Notes: a model not told the origin generated them from the letters alone. A DNA stretch of 52,579 nucleotides from Clostridia bacterium (GCA_017484085.1 JAFUTW010000017.1:1-52579), one strand, 5' to 3'; positions 9,391 to 17,627 are shown, counted from the first letter of the stretch. Program-made: numbers and translations.

Positions 9391-9615
9391 ATGCGATTTC
9401 GTCTTTTCTCCGGGCCGGAACCGAGGAAAACCTATGACAAAGAAAAGGAAGCGCCGGTACTCCGCTGCAGCATCTGCACCGGAGAACAGGTCGCATGCTT
9501 CAGGGATACCGCAACCGGGGAACTGCGGGAGGTGATGCTCATCCGCGGGGATGAGGATCTTGCGGCGTTCCGCCGGGAATACGGGATCGAAGGGGTTATA
9601 CAGAAGGTTTACTGA
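9391..9615 (+). CDS. Small conserved CxxC protein of unknown function
   Basis: Predicted 74-residue soluble protein. Its core is LRCSICTGEQVACFRD (a CxxC with a third cysteine nine residues later), followed by ELREVMLIRGDEDLAAF. I recall similar short proteins (SICTGEQ motif) in many Clostridia, sometimes labelled aspartate dehydrogenase without support; that label should not be trusted. AAAAGGAGG ends 7 bases before ATG 9391. It sits alone between the peptide transporter terminator and a large surface-protein gene. The cysteines could bind a metal or be redox-active, but nothing in the sequence decides this. Confidence 0.65.
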   Translation: MRFRLFSGPEPRKTYDKEKEAPVLRCSICTGEQVACFRDTATGELREVMLIRGDEDLAAFRREYGIEGVIQKVY

Positions 9616-9711
9616 TGGGCTGCCGGCCTTGCTATGCGTCATCCCGCCGGAAGAAGCAGCATGTATAATCTGTAAAACAATATATAATAGTATTATTATT
9701 ACCTCTTTTTG

Positions 9712-9741
9712 TTGACGGGCTTGTCAGAGACTGCCTATAAT
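9712..9741 (+). promoter_or_regulatory. Promoter of the large surface-protein gene
   Basis: TTGACG (9712-9717) and TATAAT (9736-9741) with an 18-base spacer, preceded by an AT-rich tract. The start codon follows 27 bases after the -10 box. Confidence 0.75.
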
Positions 9742-9768
9742 GGACCCGGACAAAAGGAGGTTTTGCGG

Positions 9769-12039
9769 ATGAAGAGGATCGTTGCGCTGCTTGCGGTGTT
9801 TTTCCTTCTGGGTGTCTGCGCAGCTGCGGAAGAGCAGGTTTTTACAGTGGAGCAGACCGCAGGGAGCCATGCCGGCGGGCCGGACGGGGATCTGCTTTAC
9901 ACCTATCTGCTGCGGCAGGCCGGGAGTGCCGGCGGACCGAGGCGTGCGAAAGCGTCCGGCGGCGCAGGCAGCCGTCTTTCCGGGACGGAAAGGCAGATCT
10001 ACGATATCCTGAAGGCAGGCATCGCGGATGTGGCGGCGGGCAGGCGCACCTCTACCGTTTTCAAGATCCTGCCGGAGGATCTGGGGCTGGAGGGCAAGAT
10101 GTGGACGGCCGAAGAGCTGGGCGTATCCTCGATCGGATCAAACGGCTCCATCTCCGGGGATGCGGCCGACGCGCTGATCGCACAGCTGTACGATCTGGAC
10201 CGGCTGACGGATGCCCTGCAGTCGGACTGCCCCTATGAGCTGTACTGGCACGACAAGACCTCGGCTGACGCGGTCAGTGTCAGTACAGGATATACCGTAA
10301 GCGGCAGCGGCGGCGTTTATACGGAGATCGGTCTTACGCAGATCACATTCACTTACAAGGTGGCGGGTGAATACGCGTACGAGGAAAACCCGGCGGAGAC
10401 GGATGCGGGGAAGATCGGATCGGCACAGACCGCTGCCGCCACGGCGCGGGCGATCGTGAGCCGGTACGCGGGCGCGGATCACACCGATTTTGAAAGGCTT
10501 ACGGCTTACAAGGACGAAATCTGCGCATTGGTTGATTACAACCACGCGGCGGCCGACGACAAGGCAACGCCTTACGGCAATCCCTGGCAGCTGATCTGGG
10601 TCTTTGACGGCAACGATGAAACCAAGGTCGTCTGCGAAGGGTATTCCAAGGCGTTCCAGTTCCTGTGCGACCTTGGCAGCTTCAGCAGCGGCGCTGTCGA
10701 CTGCTATACCGTCACCGGCACGATGAGCGGTGCGACGGGCGCGGGCGCACATATGTGGAACGTGGTGGCGATGGATGACGGAAAGAGCTATCTGGCAGAC
10801 GTGACGAACTGCGACGGAAACTCTGTCGGCGCGCCGGACCAGCTGTTTTTGAAGGGCGTGACCTATGTCTCCGCCTACACACAGTACCGGCGCGCGATAC
10901 CCGGCCAGAGCACCGTCGGCTACGCCTACAGCAGCGACACGCTTGCGCTGTGGCCGGAGAGCATCCTGACGGTATCGACGGAGGATTACGATCCGGGATA
11001 CCTTGCGGAGGCCGTGGTGGCCATCGGGATCGCTAAGCCGCCGGCGAAGACAGCCTATACCCACGGCGAACGTTTTGATCCGGCCGGCATGACAGTAAAC
11101 CGCATCTACGGAGACGGGCATACGGAGCCGGCGGAGGACTTTGAGATCGCTTACAAGGCTGCCGGGCAGACAGCGCTGTGCAAGGGCGATACGGCGGTGA
11201 TCATCAGCGCGTCCGGCTTCACGGCGGAGCAGCCGGTCACCGTGTCGGCGGGGCTCCTGACGCTGGAAGGGCTGACCGCCGTGCCGAGGGAATACCGGCC
11301 GGGCTACACCGCGGTGGCGCTGCAGGGCGGAACGCTGACCGGGATTCAGCAGGGAGACGAGGTGGCTGTGCAGATCCCGGCGGAGGCATCGGTCGGGAGC
11401 GCGGATGCAGGGGAGAACAAGCCGGTCATCCTTCCGGAGATCGCTCTGACGGGCGCGCAGGCGGACTGCTACAGCCTGACGCTGCCGGAGCTGACGGTGA
11501 GCATCCTGCCGGCCGATCTGTCCGGCGCCGGGATCGGATGGAACGGCGGGACGCTGACGGTTACCGTAAACGGAGCAGTGCTGGAGGAGACGAGGGATTA
11601 CACGGCTGGCGGCGGGGTGTATGCCGATGCGCAGCACCTGAAGATAGTGATTACAGCGGCGGAAGGCGGCAACTATACGGGCGCGGCGGAGCTGCTGTAC
11701 GCGCCGCAGCTGCCTGAGGTCCCGGAGGAGGAGACGGCTGTTTTGCCGGCGGATACGCTGCAGCTGAGCGCGGGCGCCTTCGCAGGAACACAGTTTGCCG
11801 CTGTCGATCTGAGTTCCACCCGCTGCAGCGGGATCGGGGCAAAGGCCTTTGCGGGCTGCACACGGCTGAAGCTGGTCAGGCTTCCGGCTGCGGAGGGGCA
11901 GATCGCCGCGGACGCTTTTGAAGGCTGCAATGAAGGATTGATCCTGCTTATGCCGCAGGGAGCCGCCTTCACCGTGCCGGGCAGCGCGGGTCTTGACAGG
12001 TGGGCGCAGGAGCACCGCTTCTTTGTGCTGACGGAGTAA
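9769..12039 (+). CDS. Large secreted transglutaminase-like protein with Ig-like and leucine-rich repeat modules
   Basis: Predicted 756-residue exported protein. Residues 1-20 are a signal peptide. About residues 240-365 carry a transglutaminase/protease-like core: Cys289 in VVCEGYSKAF, His328 in AHMWNVV and Asp344 in LADVTN are spaced like the catalytic triad. Residues about 420-500 look like a bacterial Ig-like module (AYTHGERFDPAGMTVNRIYGDGH), about 505-660 contain further beta-rich repeat modules, and about 665-735 are BspA-like leucine-rich repeats (GAKAFAGCTRLKLVRLP). AAAAGGAGG precedes ATG 9769. Gene order and promoter suggest a single-gene unit. Likely role is on or near the cell surface, remodelling or binding peptides or polymers; no sortase motif or membrane anchor is seen at the C-terminus. 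Confidence 0.75.
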   Translation: MKRIVALLAVFFLLGVCAAAEEQVFTVEQTAGSHAGGPDGDLLYTYLLRQAGSAGGPRRAKASGGAGSRLSGTERQIYDILKAGIADVAAGRRTSTVFKILPEDLGLEGKMWTAEELGVSSIGSNGSISGDAADALIAQLYDLDRLTDALQSDCPYELYWHDKTSADAVSVSTGYTVSGSGGVYTEIGLTQITFTYKVAGEYAYEENPAETDAGKIGSAQTAAATARAIVSRYAGADHTDFERLTAYKDEICALVDYNHAAADDKATPYGNPWQLIWVFDGNDETKVVCEGYSKAFQFLCDLGSFSSGAVDCYTVTGTMSGATGAGAHMWNVVAMDDGKSYLADVTNCDGNSVGAPDQLFLKGVTYVSAYTQYRRAIPGQSTVGYAYSSDTLALWPESILTVSTEDYDPGYLAEAVVAIGIAKPPAKTAYTHGERFDPAGMTVNRIYGDGHTEPAEDFEIAYKAAGQTALCKGDTAVIISASGFTAEQPVTVSAGLLTLEGLTAVPREYRPGYTAVALQGGTLTGIQQGDEVAVQIPAEASVGSADAGENKPVILPEIALTGAQADCYSLTLPELTVSILPADLSGAGIGWNGGTLTVTVNGAVLEETRDYTAGGGVYADAQHLKIVITAAEGGNYTGAAELLYAPQLPEVPEEETAVLPADTLQLSAGAFAGTQFAAVDLSSTRCSGIGAKAFAGCTRLKLVRLPAAEGQIAADAFEGCNEGLILLMPQGAAFTVPGSAGLDRWAQEHRFFVLTE

Positions 12040-12075
12040 AATAAAAAGTGCAGCCGGTCCGAGGCGGTCTGCACT
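12037..12075 (-). terminator. Terminator of the secreted flavoprotein gene
   Basis: Read on the minus strand, an imperfect stem with AGTGCAG / CTGCACT outer arms (12047-12053 and 12069-12075) is followed by TTTTTATTTT. It lies about 65 bases after the flavoprotein stop codon and directly abuts the stop of the opposing surface-protein gene. Confidence 0.65.
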
Positions 12076-12092
12076 GAGAACGAGAATAAAGG

Positions 12093-12119
12093 GATCCCCT
12101 CCCGCTTGGGAGGGGAATC
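12093..12119. repeat. Strong hairpin between convergent genes
   Basis: CCCCTCCC (12096-12103) and GGGAGGGG (12108-12115) form a perfect 8-bp stem with loop GCTT, extended by GAT/ATC flanks. There is no good T run on either side, so it may be a structural or repeat element rather than a terminator. Confidence 0.5.
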
Positions 12120-12139
12120 TTGTATGCAGGTGAGGGATC

Positions 12140-13990
12140 TTACTCTGCCTTCGCGGCGTTTTCGCCGGCGATGCGGCCGAAGACCACGATGTCCGCAACG
12201 GCGTTGCCGCCAAGGCGGTTCGCACCGTGCACGCCGCCCGTGACTTCGCCCGCGGCGAAGAGGCCGGGGATAGCATTGCCGGCTTCATCCAGCACATGCG
12301 CTTCGGTGTCGATGACGACGCCGCCCATGCAGTGGTGGATGCCAGGAGCTACCTTGATGGCGTAGAAGGGCGCGGTATCGAGCGGAGAGGCGAAGCTGGT
12401 GCGCTGGAAGGCCTCATCGACCTGCTTCTCGCAGGCGGCGTTCCAGGTGTTCATGGTCTCGGCGAAGACGGCGGGATCCATGCCGGTCGCCTCGGCCAGC
12501 GCTTCGTAGCTGTCCGCCTGCACGGCGTAGCCCTTGGTGAAGTAGCCGTTGTAGGTGGCGCTCGCGTCCATCATCTTCTGGTCCACGATGGTGTAGGCGT
12601 AGCCGCCCTCCTGGGCCAGCTCGGCGGCGCTGACGGCGTCTCTCGTCAGCAGTTCGTTGACGAAGCGCTCGCCCTTCTGGTTGACCAGGATAGCGCCGTC
12701 GCCGCGGATGCCTTCGGTGATGAGGGCCTTGGTTTCGGTGTAAACGGAGGGATGGATCTGGATCTGCTCCAGGTCGACGGTCGCCGCGCCGATGGCCATC
12801 GCCATGTCGAGGCCGTCGCCGGTGGCACCGGCGGAGTTGGTGCTGACGAAGCCTTCCAGCTGGGGCGCGTACTTGGCGACGCGGTCCAGATCGTAGCCGA
12901 AGCCGCCGCTGGCCAGGATGACGGCCTTGGCGCTTACGGTGTAGTCGCCGTTCTCGGTGGAGACCTTGACGCCGGTAACCTTGCCGCCTTCCGTGACGAG
13001 CTCGGTCGCGCGGGCGTTCAGCCGCAGGTCGATCTTGTCTTCCGCTTCAACGTCCTCGGTGAGGCGGGCGACGAGGTAGGAGCCGACGGGCGTGGTCTTG
13101 CCGTCCTCGGTCACGGCGCGGTGGATGCGCTTCACGCTGGCGCCGCCGAAGGAGCCGACGTCGTGCAGCACGGCGTTCTTCGTCTCCAGCCAGGCGATGG
13201 CGTCAGTGGATTTGCCGGCCAGGGTCATGACCAGGTCGAGGTTGTTGATGCCCTTGCCGCCGACCATGGTGTCCAGCGCGAAGAGCTCCACGGAATCAAA
13301 GTATCCTTCCGGATTCGCCTTGTAGGCTTCGAACTGCTCCTCCACCTTCGCGATGAGGTCGGAGAGCTGCTCGCCGTACTTTTCTTTTGCGGAGGCGATG
13401 GTGTTTTCCACGGCGGTGGTGGTGGAATCCGCCCATTCGTTCTTATCCTGCCACTCGGTCTTGCCGGCGTTCATGCCGCCCGTTGCGCGGGAGGTGTTGC
13501 CGCCGGTGGTGCCGGTCTTCTCCAGGATGATGACGGACTGAGCGCCGGAATCCACGGCCTGCAGCGCAGCGCTCATGCCCGCGCCGCCGGCGCCGATGAT
13601 GACGACGTCGCACTCTACGTCGCTCACGGTGACGGTCTCCGCGTCCTTGAGGCCTGCGGCTTCCAGCGCCTTGTTGAAGGCATCCTGCACGGAAGCGGTG
13701 GTCATAGTCGCGCCGGCGATGTTGTCGATGACGCCGTCGTCGCCTGCGTAGTCTTCAACGAGCATCTTGGCGTAGGTGCCGTCTTCGATGGGGGTGAGGC
13801 CGATGCCGGGGGTCTCGGTGTCGCCCGCAACTTCAGCGGCGGTCACCTTGCCGTCCTCCACGGTGATGGTGACGCTGACGTCGCCCGCGCCGATGTTGCT
13901 CTTTACCGTGCCGGTAAAGGTCTCGGTCAGGCCGCTGACAGCCAGGCACAGCAGCAGGGCGGCCAGCAGAACAGATGCGATTTTCTTCAT
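12140..13990 (-). CDS. Secreted FMN/FAD flavoprotein, fumarate reductase (flavocytochrome c-like) family
   Basis: Predicted 616-residue exported reductase. Residues 1-20 are a signal peptide. Residues about 25-115 are an FMN_bind domain whose AGATMTT (92-98) corresponds to the motif at which ApbE attaches FMN to a threonine. Residues 125-610 are a FAD_binding_2 domain starting with the VVIIGAGGAG dinucleotide fold. Active-site blocks of the Shewanella FccA/IfcA family are kept: the QIHP segment, RGDGAILVNQKGERFVN with a following TRD (proton-donor arginine), HHCMGG, and GEVTGGVHGANRLGGNA near the end. No haem CxxCH is present, so electrons must come from another carrier, presumably a membrane flavoprotein or quinol system elsewhere. 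Fumarate is the likely acceptor; methacrylate-, acrylate- or urocanate-like acceptors remain possible. GGAGG precedes the ATG at 13990. Confidence 0.88.
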   Translation of the reverse strand: MKKIASVLLAALLLCLAVSGLTETFTGTVKSNIGAGDVSVTITVEDGKVTAAEVAGDTETPGIGLTPIEDGTYAKMLVEDYAGDDGVIDNIAGATMTTASVQDAFNKALEAAGLKDAETVTVSDVECDVVIIGAGGAGMSAALQAVDSGAQSVIILEKTGTTGGNTSRATGGMNAGKTEWQDKNEWADSTTTAVENTIASAKEKYGEQLSDLIAKVEEQFEAYKANPEGYFDSVELFALDTMVGGKGINNLDLVMTLAGKSTDAIAWLETKNAVLHDVGSFGGASVKRIHRAVTEDGKTTPVGSYLVARLTEDVEAEDKIDLRLNARATELVTEGGKVTGVKVSTENGDYTVSAKAVILASGGFGYDLDRVAKYAPQLEGFVSTNSAGATGDGLDMAMAIGAATVDLEQIQIHPSVYTETKALITEGIRGDGAILVNQKGERFVNELLTRDAVSAAELAQEGGYAYTIVDQKMMDASATYNGYFTKGYAVQADSYEALAEATGMDPAVFAETMNTWNAACEKQVDEAFQRTSFASPLDTAPFYAIKVAPGIHHCMGGVVIDTEAHVLDEAGNAIPGLFAAGEVTGGVHGANRLGGNAVADIVVFGRIAGENAAKAE

Positions 13991-14032
13991 GTTTTCCTCC
14001 TGTTTAATACTACAGAGTTATGGGACATGACC

Positions 14033-14061
14033 AGTGTATGCTATTGTTTGAATTTTGTCAA
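14033..14061 (-). promoter_or_regulatory. Promoter of the secreted flavoprotein gene
   Basis: On the minus strand TTGACA (14061-14056) and TACACT (14038-14033) are separated by 17 bases. The start codon follows about 42 bases downstream. Confidence 0.75.
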
Positions 14062-14064
14062 TCA

Positions 14065-15423
14065 TTATTTATCTGCTGCGCCGGAAAAAGAGGCATCCGG
14101 GCTGCGCCGGATCCGGATGAGGCAGAGGGCGCACAGAAGGATCTGCACGGCGGAAGAACAGGGCGTTGCAAGGCCGATGCGGAAGATGGAAACCGGCTGC
14201 ATGCGGCTGAAGAGGAGGGAGAGAGGGACGCGGACGCAGAAGGCACCGATGATCCCCTGAAGCATGACGAACTGTGTGCGTGAGCAGCCGCTGATAAAGC
14301 CGATGAGGCAGAAGAGGAAGCTGGTCAGCAGGCAGTCGATGCCGTAGGCCTTGAGGTACTCCGCCGACGCGGCACAGACGGCAGGATCCGCGGAAAACAG
14401 GCTGCTCATCGCGGCGCCGTGGAAGAAGGCGGCATATCCCAGCAGAAGGCTGCAGGCAAAAGAGAGCGCAATGCCGCATCCGAGCGCCCTAAAAGCCCTG
14501 TCCATGCGGCGCGCGCCGTAATTCTGCGCGACGAAGGAGGCCATGGCCTGTGAAAAGGCGGAGGGCAGCAGCATGATGAAGCCGCAGAGCTTTTCCGCAA
14601 CACCCGTGCCGGCGGAGGCGATGACACCCAGCCGGTTGACGATGGCGAGGATGATGAGGAAGCTGAGGCTGACCAGCAGATCCTGCAGGGCCAGCGGCGC
14701 GCCCAGGCGCAGGATCCTGCGGAGGATTTTCGGATTGAAAGCGATATCGGCAGGAGAAAAGGAAAAGAGAAGGCCGCGCCGCCTTATGATAAAAAAGGAA
14801 AGGCCGACGCTGAACGCCTGGGCCAGGACGGTTGCGGCGGCAGCCCCGGCCGCGCCCATGCCCAGAACGGCGACGAAAAAGAGATCGCCGAAGACGTTGA
14901 ACAGGGCGGCGATGAGCACGGTGACAAGGGGCATCCTCGCATCGCCGATGCCGCGGAAGATGCTGCCCAGCAGATTGTAGCAGACAATGAAGACGGCGCC
15001 CGCACCGCAGATGCGGATGTAGGCGACAGCCTGATTTGCGGCCTCACCGGGCGCGTTGAGCGCGGCTGTCATGGGGCGGGCCAGCGGCTGCATCAGAACG
15101 GCCAGCACGAGCCCCAGGAGCGTGAAGAAGAAGACCGTGGTGCCGACGATCGGCCCGCAGGTCTCCTTTTTGCCGCTGCCGACGGACTGCCCCAGCAGGA
15201 TGGCGGAACCCGCCGAAAGCTGGGCGATGACCATCGTGACGCTCATCATCAGCTGGGAGCCGATAGAAACGGCGGAAACGCCGGCAGCATCCGAAAACCG
15301 GCCTACGACGAGCAGATCCACGGCGCCGTAGAGAGACTGGATGAGCATCGCGAACAGGATGGGAAAGACGAAGCGCACCAGCGGCAGGACGATTTTGCCG
15401 CGGGTAAAATCAGCAGTATTCAT
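14065..15423 (-). CDS. MATE family efflux transporter
   Basis: Predicted 452-residue MATE exporter with about 12 hydrophobic segments in two homologous halves. The N-terminal block after residue 18 (FVFPILFAMLIQSLYGAVDLLVVGRFSD) is the family signature; a second copy starts near residue 236 (LRLGAPLALQDLLVS). MATE proteins expel drugs or other organic cations using sodium or proton gradients. GGAGG lies 5 bases before ATG 15423. The leader contains a terminator just in front of the ribosome binding site, so expression is probably attenuated. The stop codon is four bases from the promoter of the next leftward gene, and read-through into the flavoprotein gene is possible. Confidence 0.9.
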   Translation of the reverse strand: MNTADFTRGKIVLPLVRFVFPILFAMLIQSLYGAVDLLVVGRFSDAAGVSAVSIGSQLMMSVTMVIAQLSAGSAILLGQSVGSGKKETCGPIVGTTVFFFTLLGLVLAVLMQPLARPMTAALNAPGEAANQAVAYIRICGAGAVFIVCYNLLGSIFRGIGDARMPLVTVLIAALFNVFGDLFFVAVLGMGAAGAAAATVLAQAFSVGLSFFIIRRRGLLFSFSPADIAFNPKILRRILRLGAPLALQDLLVSLSFLIILAIVNRLGVIASAGTGVAEKLCGFIMLLPSAFSQAMASFVAQNYGARRMDRAFRALGCGIALSFACSLLLGYAAFFHGAAMSSLFSADPAVCAASAEYLKAYGIDCLLTSFLFCLIGFISGCSRTQFVMLQGIIGAFCVRVPLSLLFSRMQPVSIFRIGLATPCSSAVQILLCALCLIRIRRSPDASFSGAADK

Positions 15424-15437
15424 AATTCCTCCAGAAC

Positions 15438-15480
15438 AAAAAAAGGATAAGACGCTCAGGGCGCACCCTGCATCTTATCC
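15438..15480 (-). terminator. Terminator within the MATE leader (attenuator candidate)
   Basis: On the minus strand, GGATAAGA / TCTTATCC outer arms (15480-15473 and 15452-15445) enclose an inner hairpin CAGGG / CCCTG and are followed immediately by seven T. The T run ends only 14 bases before the MATE start codon, and a promoter lies upstream, so this terminator sits inside the MATE leader. That arrangement is diagnostic of attenuation by a ligand, a protein or a ribosome. I do not recognise a known riboswitch class in the roughly 35 bases before it. Confidence 0.7.
15456..15473 (-). CDS. Possible five-codon leader ORF (MQGAP) in the MATE leader
   Basis: An ATG followed by four sense codons and TGA is embedded exactly in the left part of the terminator stem. 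A ribosome on this ORF would melt the stem and allow transcription into the exporter gene, as in antibiotic-responsive short-ORF attenuators of other Firmicutes. The upstream GGATAAG is a weak ribosome binding site. This is an inference from position only. Confidence 0.25.
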   Translation of the reverse strand: MQGAP

Positions 15481-15522
15481 GGCCCGGCCGCTCCGGCGGC
15501 TGTCCTCCGATGAACGGTTCCG

Positions 15523-15551
15523 GTTATATCATATCCGACGTCAAAAATCAA
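15523..15551 (-). promoter_or_regulatory. Promoter of the MATE gene
   Basis: Minus-strand TTGATT (15551-15546) and TATAAC (15528-15523) with a 17-base spacer. It gives a leader of roughly 90 bases before the MATE start codon. Confidence 0.6.
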
Positions 15552-15584
15552 GAAGCCAACCGGTGAAAGATGAACCTTTTCAGG

Positions 15585-15613
15585 ATGACAGCCGTTGTGT
15601 TTTTTGCTATAAT
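15585..15613 (+). promoter_or_regulatory. Promoter of the DUF362 operon
   Basis: ATGACA (15585-15590) and TATAAT (15608-15613), 17-base spacer. The start codon lies 38 bases downstream, after AAGGAGG. Confidence 0.7.
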
Positions 15614-15651
15614 CCATCTGTAAACCAGCTGACTGAAGGAGGCTAACAGAT

Positions 15652-16701
15652 ATGACTGAGAAGAAACCGGGTCTGGGCGGCGAGCGCTATGTGCCCTATG
15701 AGGAGCGCACGGGCAACGAGTCTATCGTCTATTTTACGCGCGACCTGAGCCCCGAAGGGCTCTGCCGCATCGCTGCGCGCGTCAGCGGCAACATGACAGG
15801 AAAAATCGCGCTGAAGCTGCACACAGGTGAACAGCACGGCCCCAATATCGTGCCGCCCGCCTGGGCCAAGGCACTGATCGAGCGCGTCATCCCCGGCGCC
15901 ACGATCGTGGAGACCAACACCTATTACGAAGGCGACCGCTACACCACGGAGCTCCACCGCGAGACGCTGGAGATCAACGGCTGGAACTTCTGCCCGGTGG
16001 ACATCACCGACGCCGAAGGCACGGCACTGCTGCCGGTAAAGGGCGGCAAATGGTTTACCGAGATGTCCGTGGGAAAGAGCCTGCCGACGTATGATTCCCT
16101 CTTCGTGCTGACGCACCATAAGGGGCACACGATGGGCGGTTTCGGCGGCTCCAACAAGAACATCGGCATCGGCTGCGCGGACGGGCGCATCGGCAAAAAG
16201 TGGATCCACACCGCGGAGGGCTCCGACGACATGTGGAGCATCGCGGAGGAAGAGCTGATGGAGCGCATCTGCGAATCCACCAAGGCGACCATCGATCACT
16301 TCGGCAAGAAAGTGACGTACGTCAACGTGCTGCGCAACATCTCCGTGGACTGCGACTGCGCGGGCTGCGGTGCGGAAAAGGTCGTTACGCCCAACATCGG
16401 CATCATCGCCTCCACCGACATCCTGGCTGTGGATCAGGCGGGCATCGACCTGCTGTATGCCCTGTCGGAAGAGGACGGCGCGGCGATCCGTGAGCGCATC
16501 GAGACGCGGCACGGCCACCGCCAGCTCTCCTACATGAAGGAGCTGGGCATGGGCAACAACCGCTACCTGCTGCTGGATATCGACCACGAGGATGCGCGCA
16601 TCTGCCCGAAGGAAGCCGTAGAAGGCGTCGTTCCTTTCGTGGAGGAGCCGGAGACGGAGCGCAGGCGCATCGAATACCTGAAGATGATGGGACAGGCGTA
16701 A
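15652..16701 (+). CDS. DUF362 domain protein, putative iron-sulfur protein
   Basis: Predicted 349-residue cytoplasmic protein of the DUF362 family (often called uncharacterised Fe-S centre protein). It starts with the family segment VYFTRDLSPEGL and contains the HTGEQHGPN and THHKGHTMGGFGGSNKNIGIG blocks (about residues 60-66 and 155-178), the latter broken by glycine-rich turns. A cysteine cluster CDCAGC lies near residues 233-239. Whether it binds a cluster is unproven. AAGGAGG precedes ATG 15652. Two more genes follow closely on the same strand, an ABC ATPase 15 bases downstream and a GIY-YIG gene, suggesting one transcript. Function in this context is unknown. Confidence 0.8.
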   Translation: MTEKKPGLGGERYVPYEERTGNESIVYFTRDLSPEGLCRIAARVSGNMTGKIALKLHTGEQHGPNIVPPAWAKALIERVIPGATIVETNTYYEGDRYTTELHRETLEINGWNFCPVDITDAEGTALLPVKGGKWFTEMSVGKSLPTYDSLFVLTHHKGHTMGGFGGSNKNIGIGCADGRIGKKWIHTAEGSDDMWSIAEEELMERICESTKATIDHFGKKVTYVNVLRNISVDCDCAGCGAEKVVTPNIGIIASTDILAVDQAGIDLLYALSEEDGAAIRERIETRHGHRQLSYMKELGMGNNRYLLLDIDHEDARICPKEAVEGVVPFVEEPETERRRIEYLKMMGQA

Positions 16702-16716
16702 GGCCTGCGCGGCGAT

Positions 16717-17349
16717 ATGACAAATGCAAGACAGGCGGGGCAGGGCCCCGCCGATCTTATCCTCACGGGCATCTGCAAATCCTTCGGAGGGCACACGGTG
16801 CTGAAGGATTTGAGCCTGTGCTTTCCGGCGGGGGAAATCTCCTGTGTGATGGCGCCCTCCGGCGCGGGGAAGACGACGCTGCTGCGCATCCTCATGGGTC
16901 TGGAAACGGCGGACGCCGGAGAGATCCGTGGGATGGAAGGGCAGCGCGTCGGCGCGGTCTTTCAGGAGGACAGGCTGCTGCCTTGGGCTACCGCTGCGGG
17001 CAACATCCGTCTCGTCAGCCCCGCGCTGACCAAAGAGGAGATCCGCGGGGCCTTTCTGGCCTCCGGCCTCTCGGGCAGCGAGGAACAGCCGGTCAGCGAG
17101 CTTTCGGGCGGCATGGCCAGGCGCGTGGCGCTGCTGCGGGCGCTGCTGGCGGAAAACGACGTGCTGCTGCTGGATGAGCCCTTCAAGGGGCTGGACGAAG
17201 AGACCCGGCGGATGGTGATCGACTGCCTGCTGCACCTGCGGGCCGGCCGCACCGCGATCGTGGTCACGCATGATGAGAAAGAGGCCGGGGCGCTGGGGGC
17301 GCGCATCTTTACGCTGCCGCTGCTGCAGGAAGAAGGCGGACAGGTGTGA
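16717..17349 (+). CDS. Orphan ABC transporter ATP-binding protein (nitrate/sulfonate/taurine-like)
   Basis: Predicted 210-residue ATPase close to the SsuB/TauB group by length and by the Q-loop context FQEDRLLPWATAAGNI. Walker A is APSGAGKTT near residues 47-55 (first glycine replaced by alanine), the signature is LSGGMARR near 129-136, Walker B is VLLLDEPF near 149-156, and the switch histidine is in VTHDEKEA. The matching permease and binding protein are not adjacent and not in the window. It overlaps the next gene by four bases. It may energise permeases encoded elsewhere. Confidence 0.85.
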   Translation: MTNARQAGQGPADLILTGICKSFGGHTVLKDLSLCFPAGEISCVMAPSGAGKTTLLRILMGLETADAGEIRGMEGQRVGAVFQEDRLLPWATAAGNIRLVSPALTKEEIRGAFLASGLSGSEEQPVSELSGGMARRVALLRALLAENDVLLLDEPFKGLDEETRRMVIDCLLHLRAGRTAIVVTHDEKEAGALGARIFTLPLLQEEGGQV

Positions 17350-17627
17350 GCGGAGGAAAAGGCGGCAATTACGCGTATATCCTGCTGTGCGCCGACGGCA
17401 GCTACTACTGCGGCTGGACAAACGACGTGGCGCACAGGCTGAAGGCGCACAACGCCGGGCAGGGGAGCCGGTATACGAAGAGCAGGCGGCCGGTCACGCT
17501 CGTCCATCTGGAGGAATTCGATACGCGCGAGGAAGCAATGAGCCGGGAGTGGCACTTAAAGCGGCTCAGCCATGCCGAAAAAGAAGCGCTGGCGGAAAAA
17601 GAAAAGGATCAGCCGCTGCCTGTTTGA
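17346..17627 (+). CDS. GIY-YIG domain protein (UPF0213 / YhbQ-like)
   Basis: Predicted 93-residue single-domain protein. The GIY-YIG signature appears as YAYILLCADGSYYCGWTND (about residues 9-27), with the conserved arginine in HRLKAHN and the ARYT-like block SRYTKSRRP following. The length is right for the YhbQ family, whose members cleave or process DNA ends. GTG 17346 overlaps the stop of the ATPase gene (GTGTGA). The C-terminus runs into a long inverted repeat. Confidence 0.85.
   Translation: MSGGKGGNYAYILLCADGSYYCGWTNDVAHRLKAHNAGQGSRYTKSRRPVTLVHLEEFDTREEAMSREWHLKRLSHAEKEALAEKEKDQPLPV

Noticed and set aside
9391-9615. Annotation of the small CxxC protein as aspartate dehydrogenase
   Set aside because: It is only 74 residues, without a nucleotide-binding fold. 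The label, which I recall from databases, is not supported by the sequence.
12227-14260. 677-codon plus-strand frame over the flavoprotein gene
   Set aside because: It is the reverse of a protein with clear FMN and FAD motifs and has no ribosome binding site.
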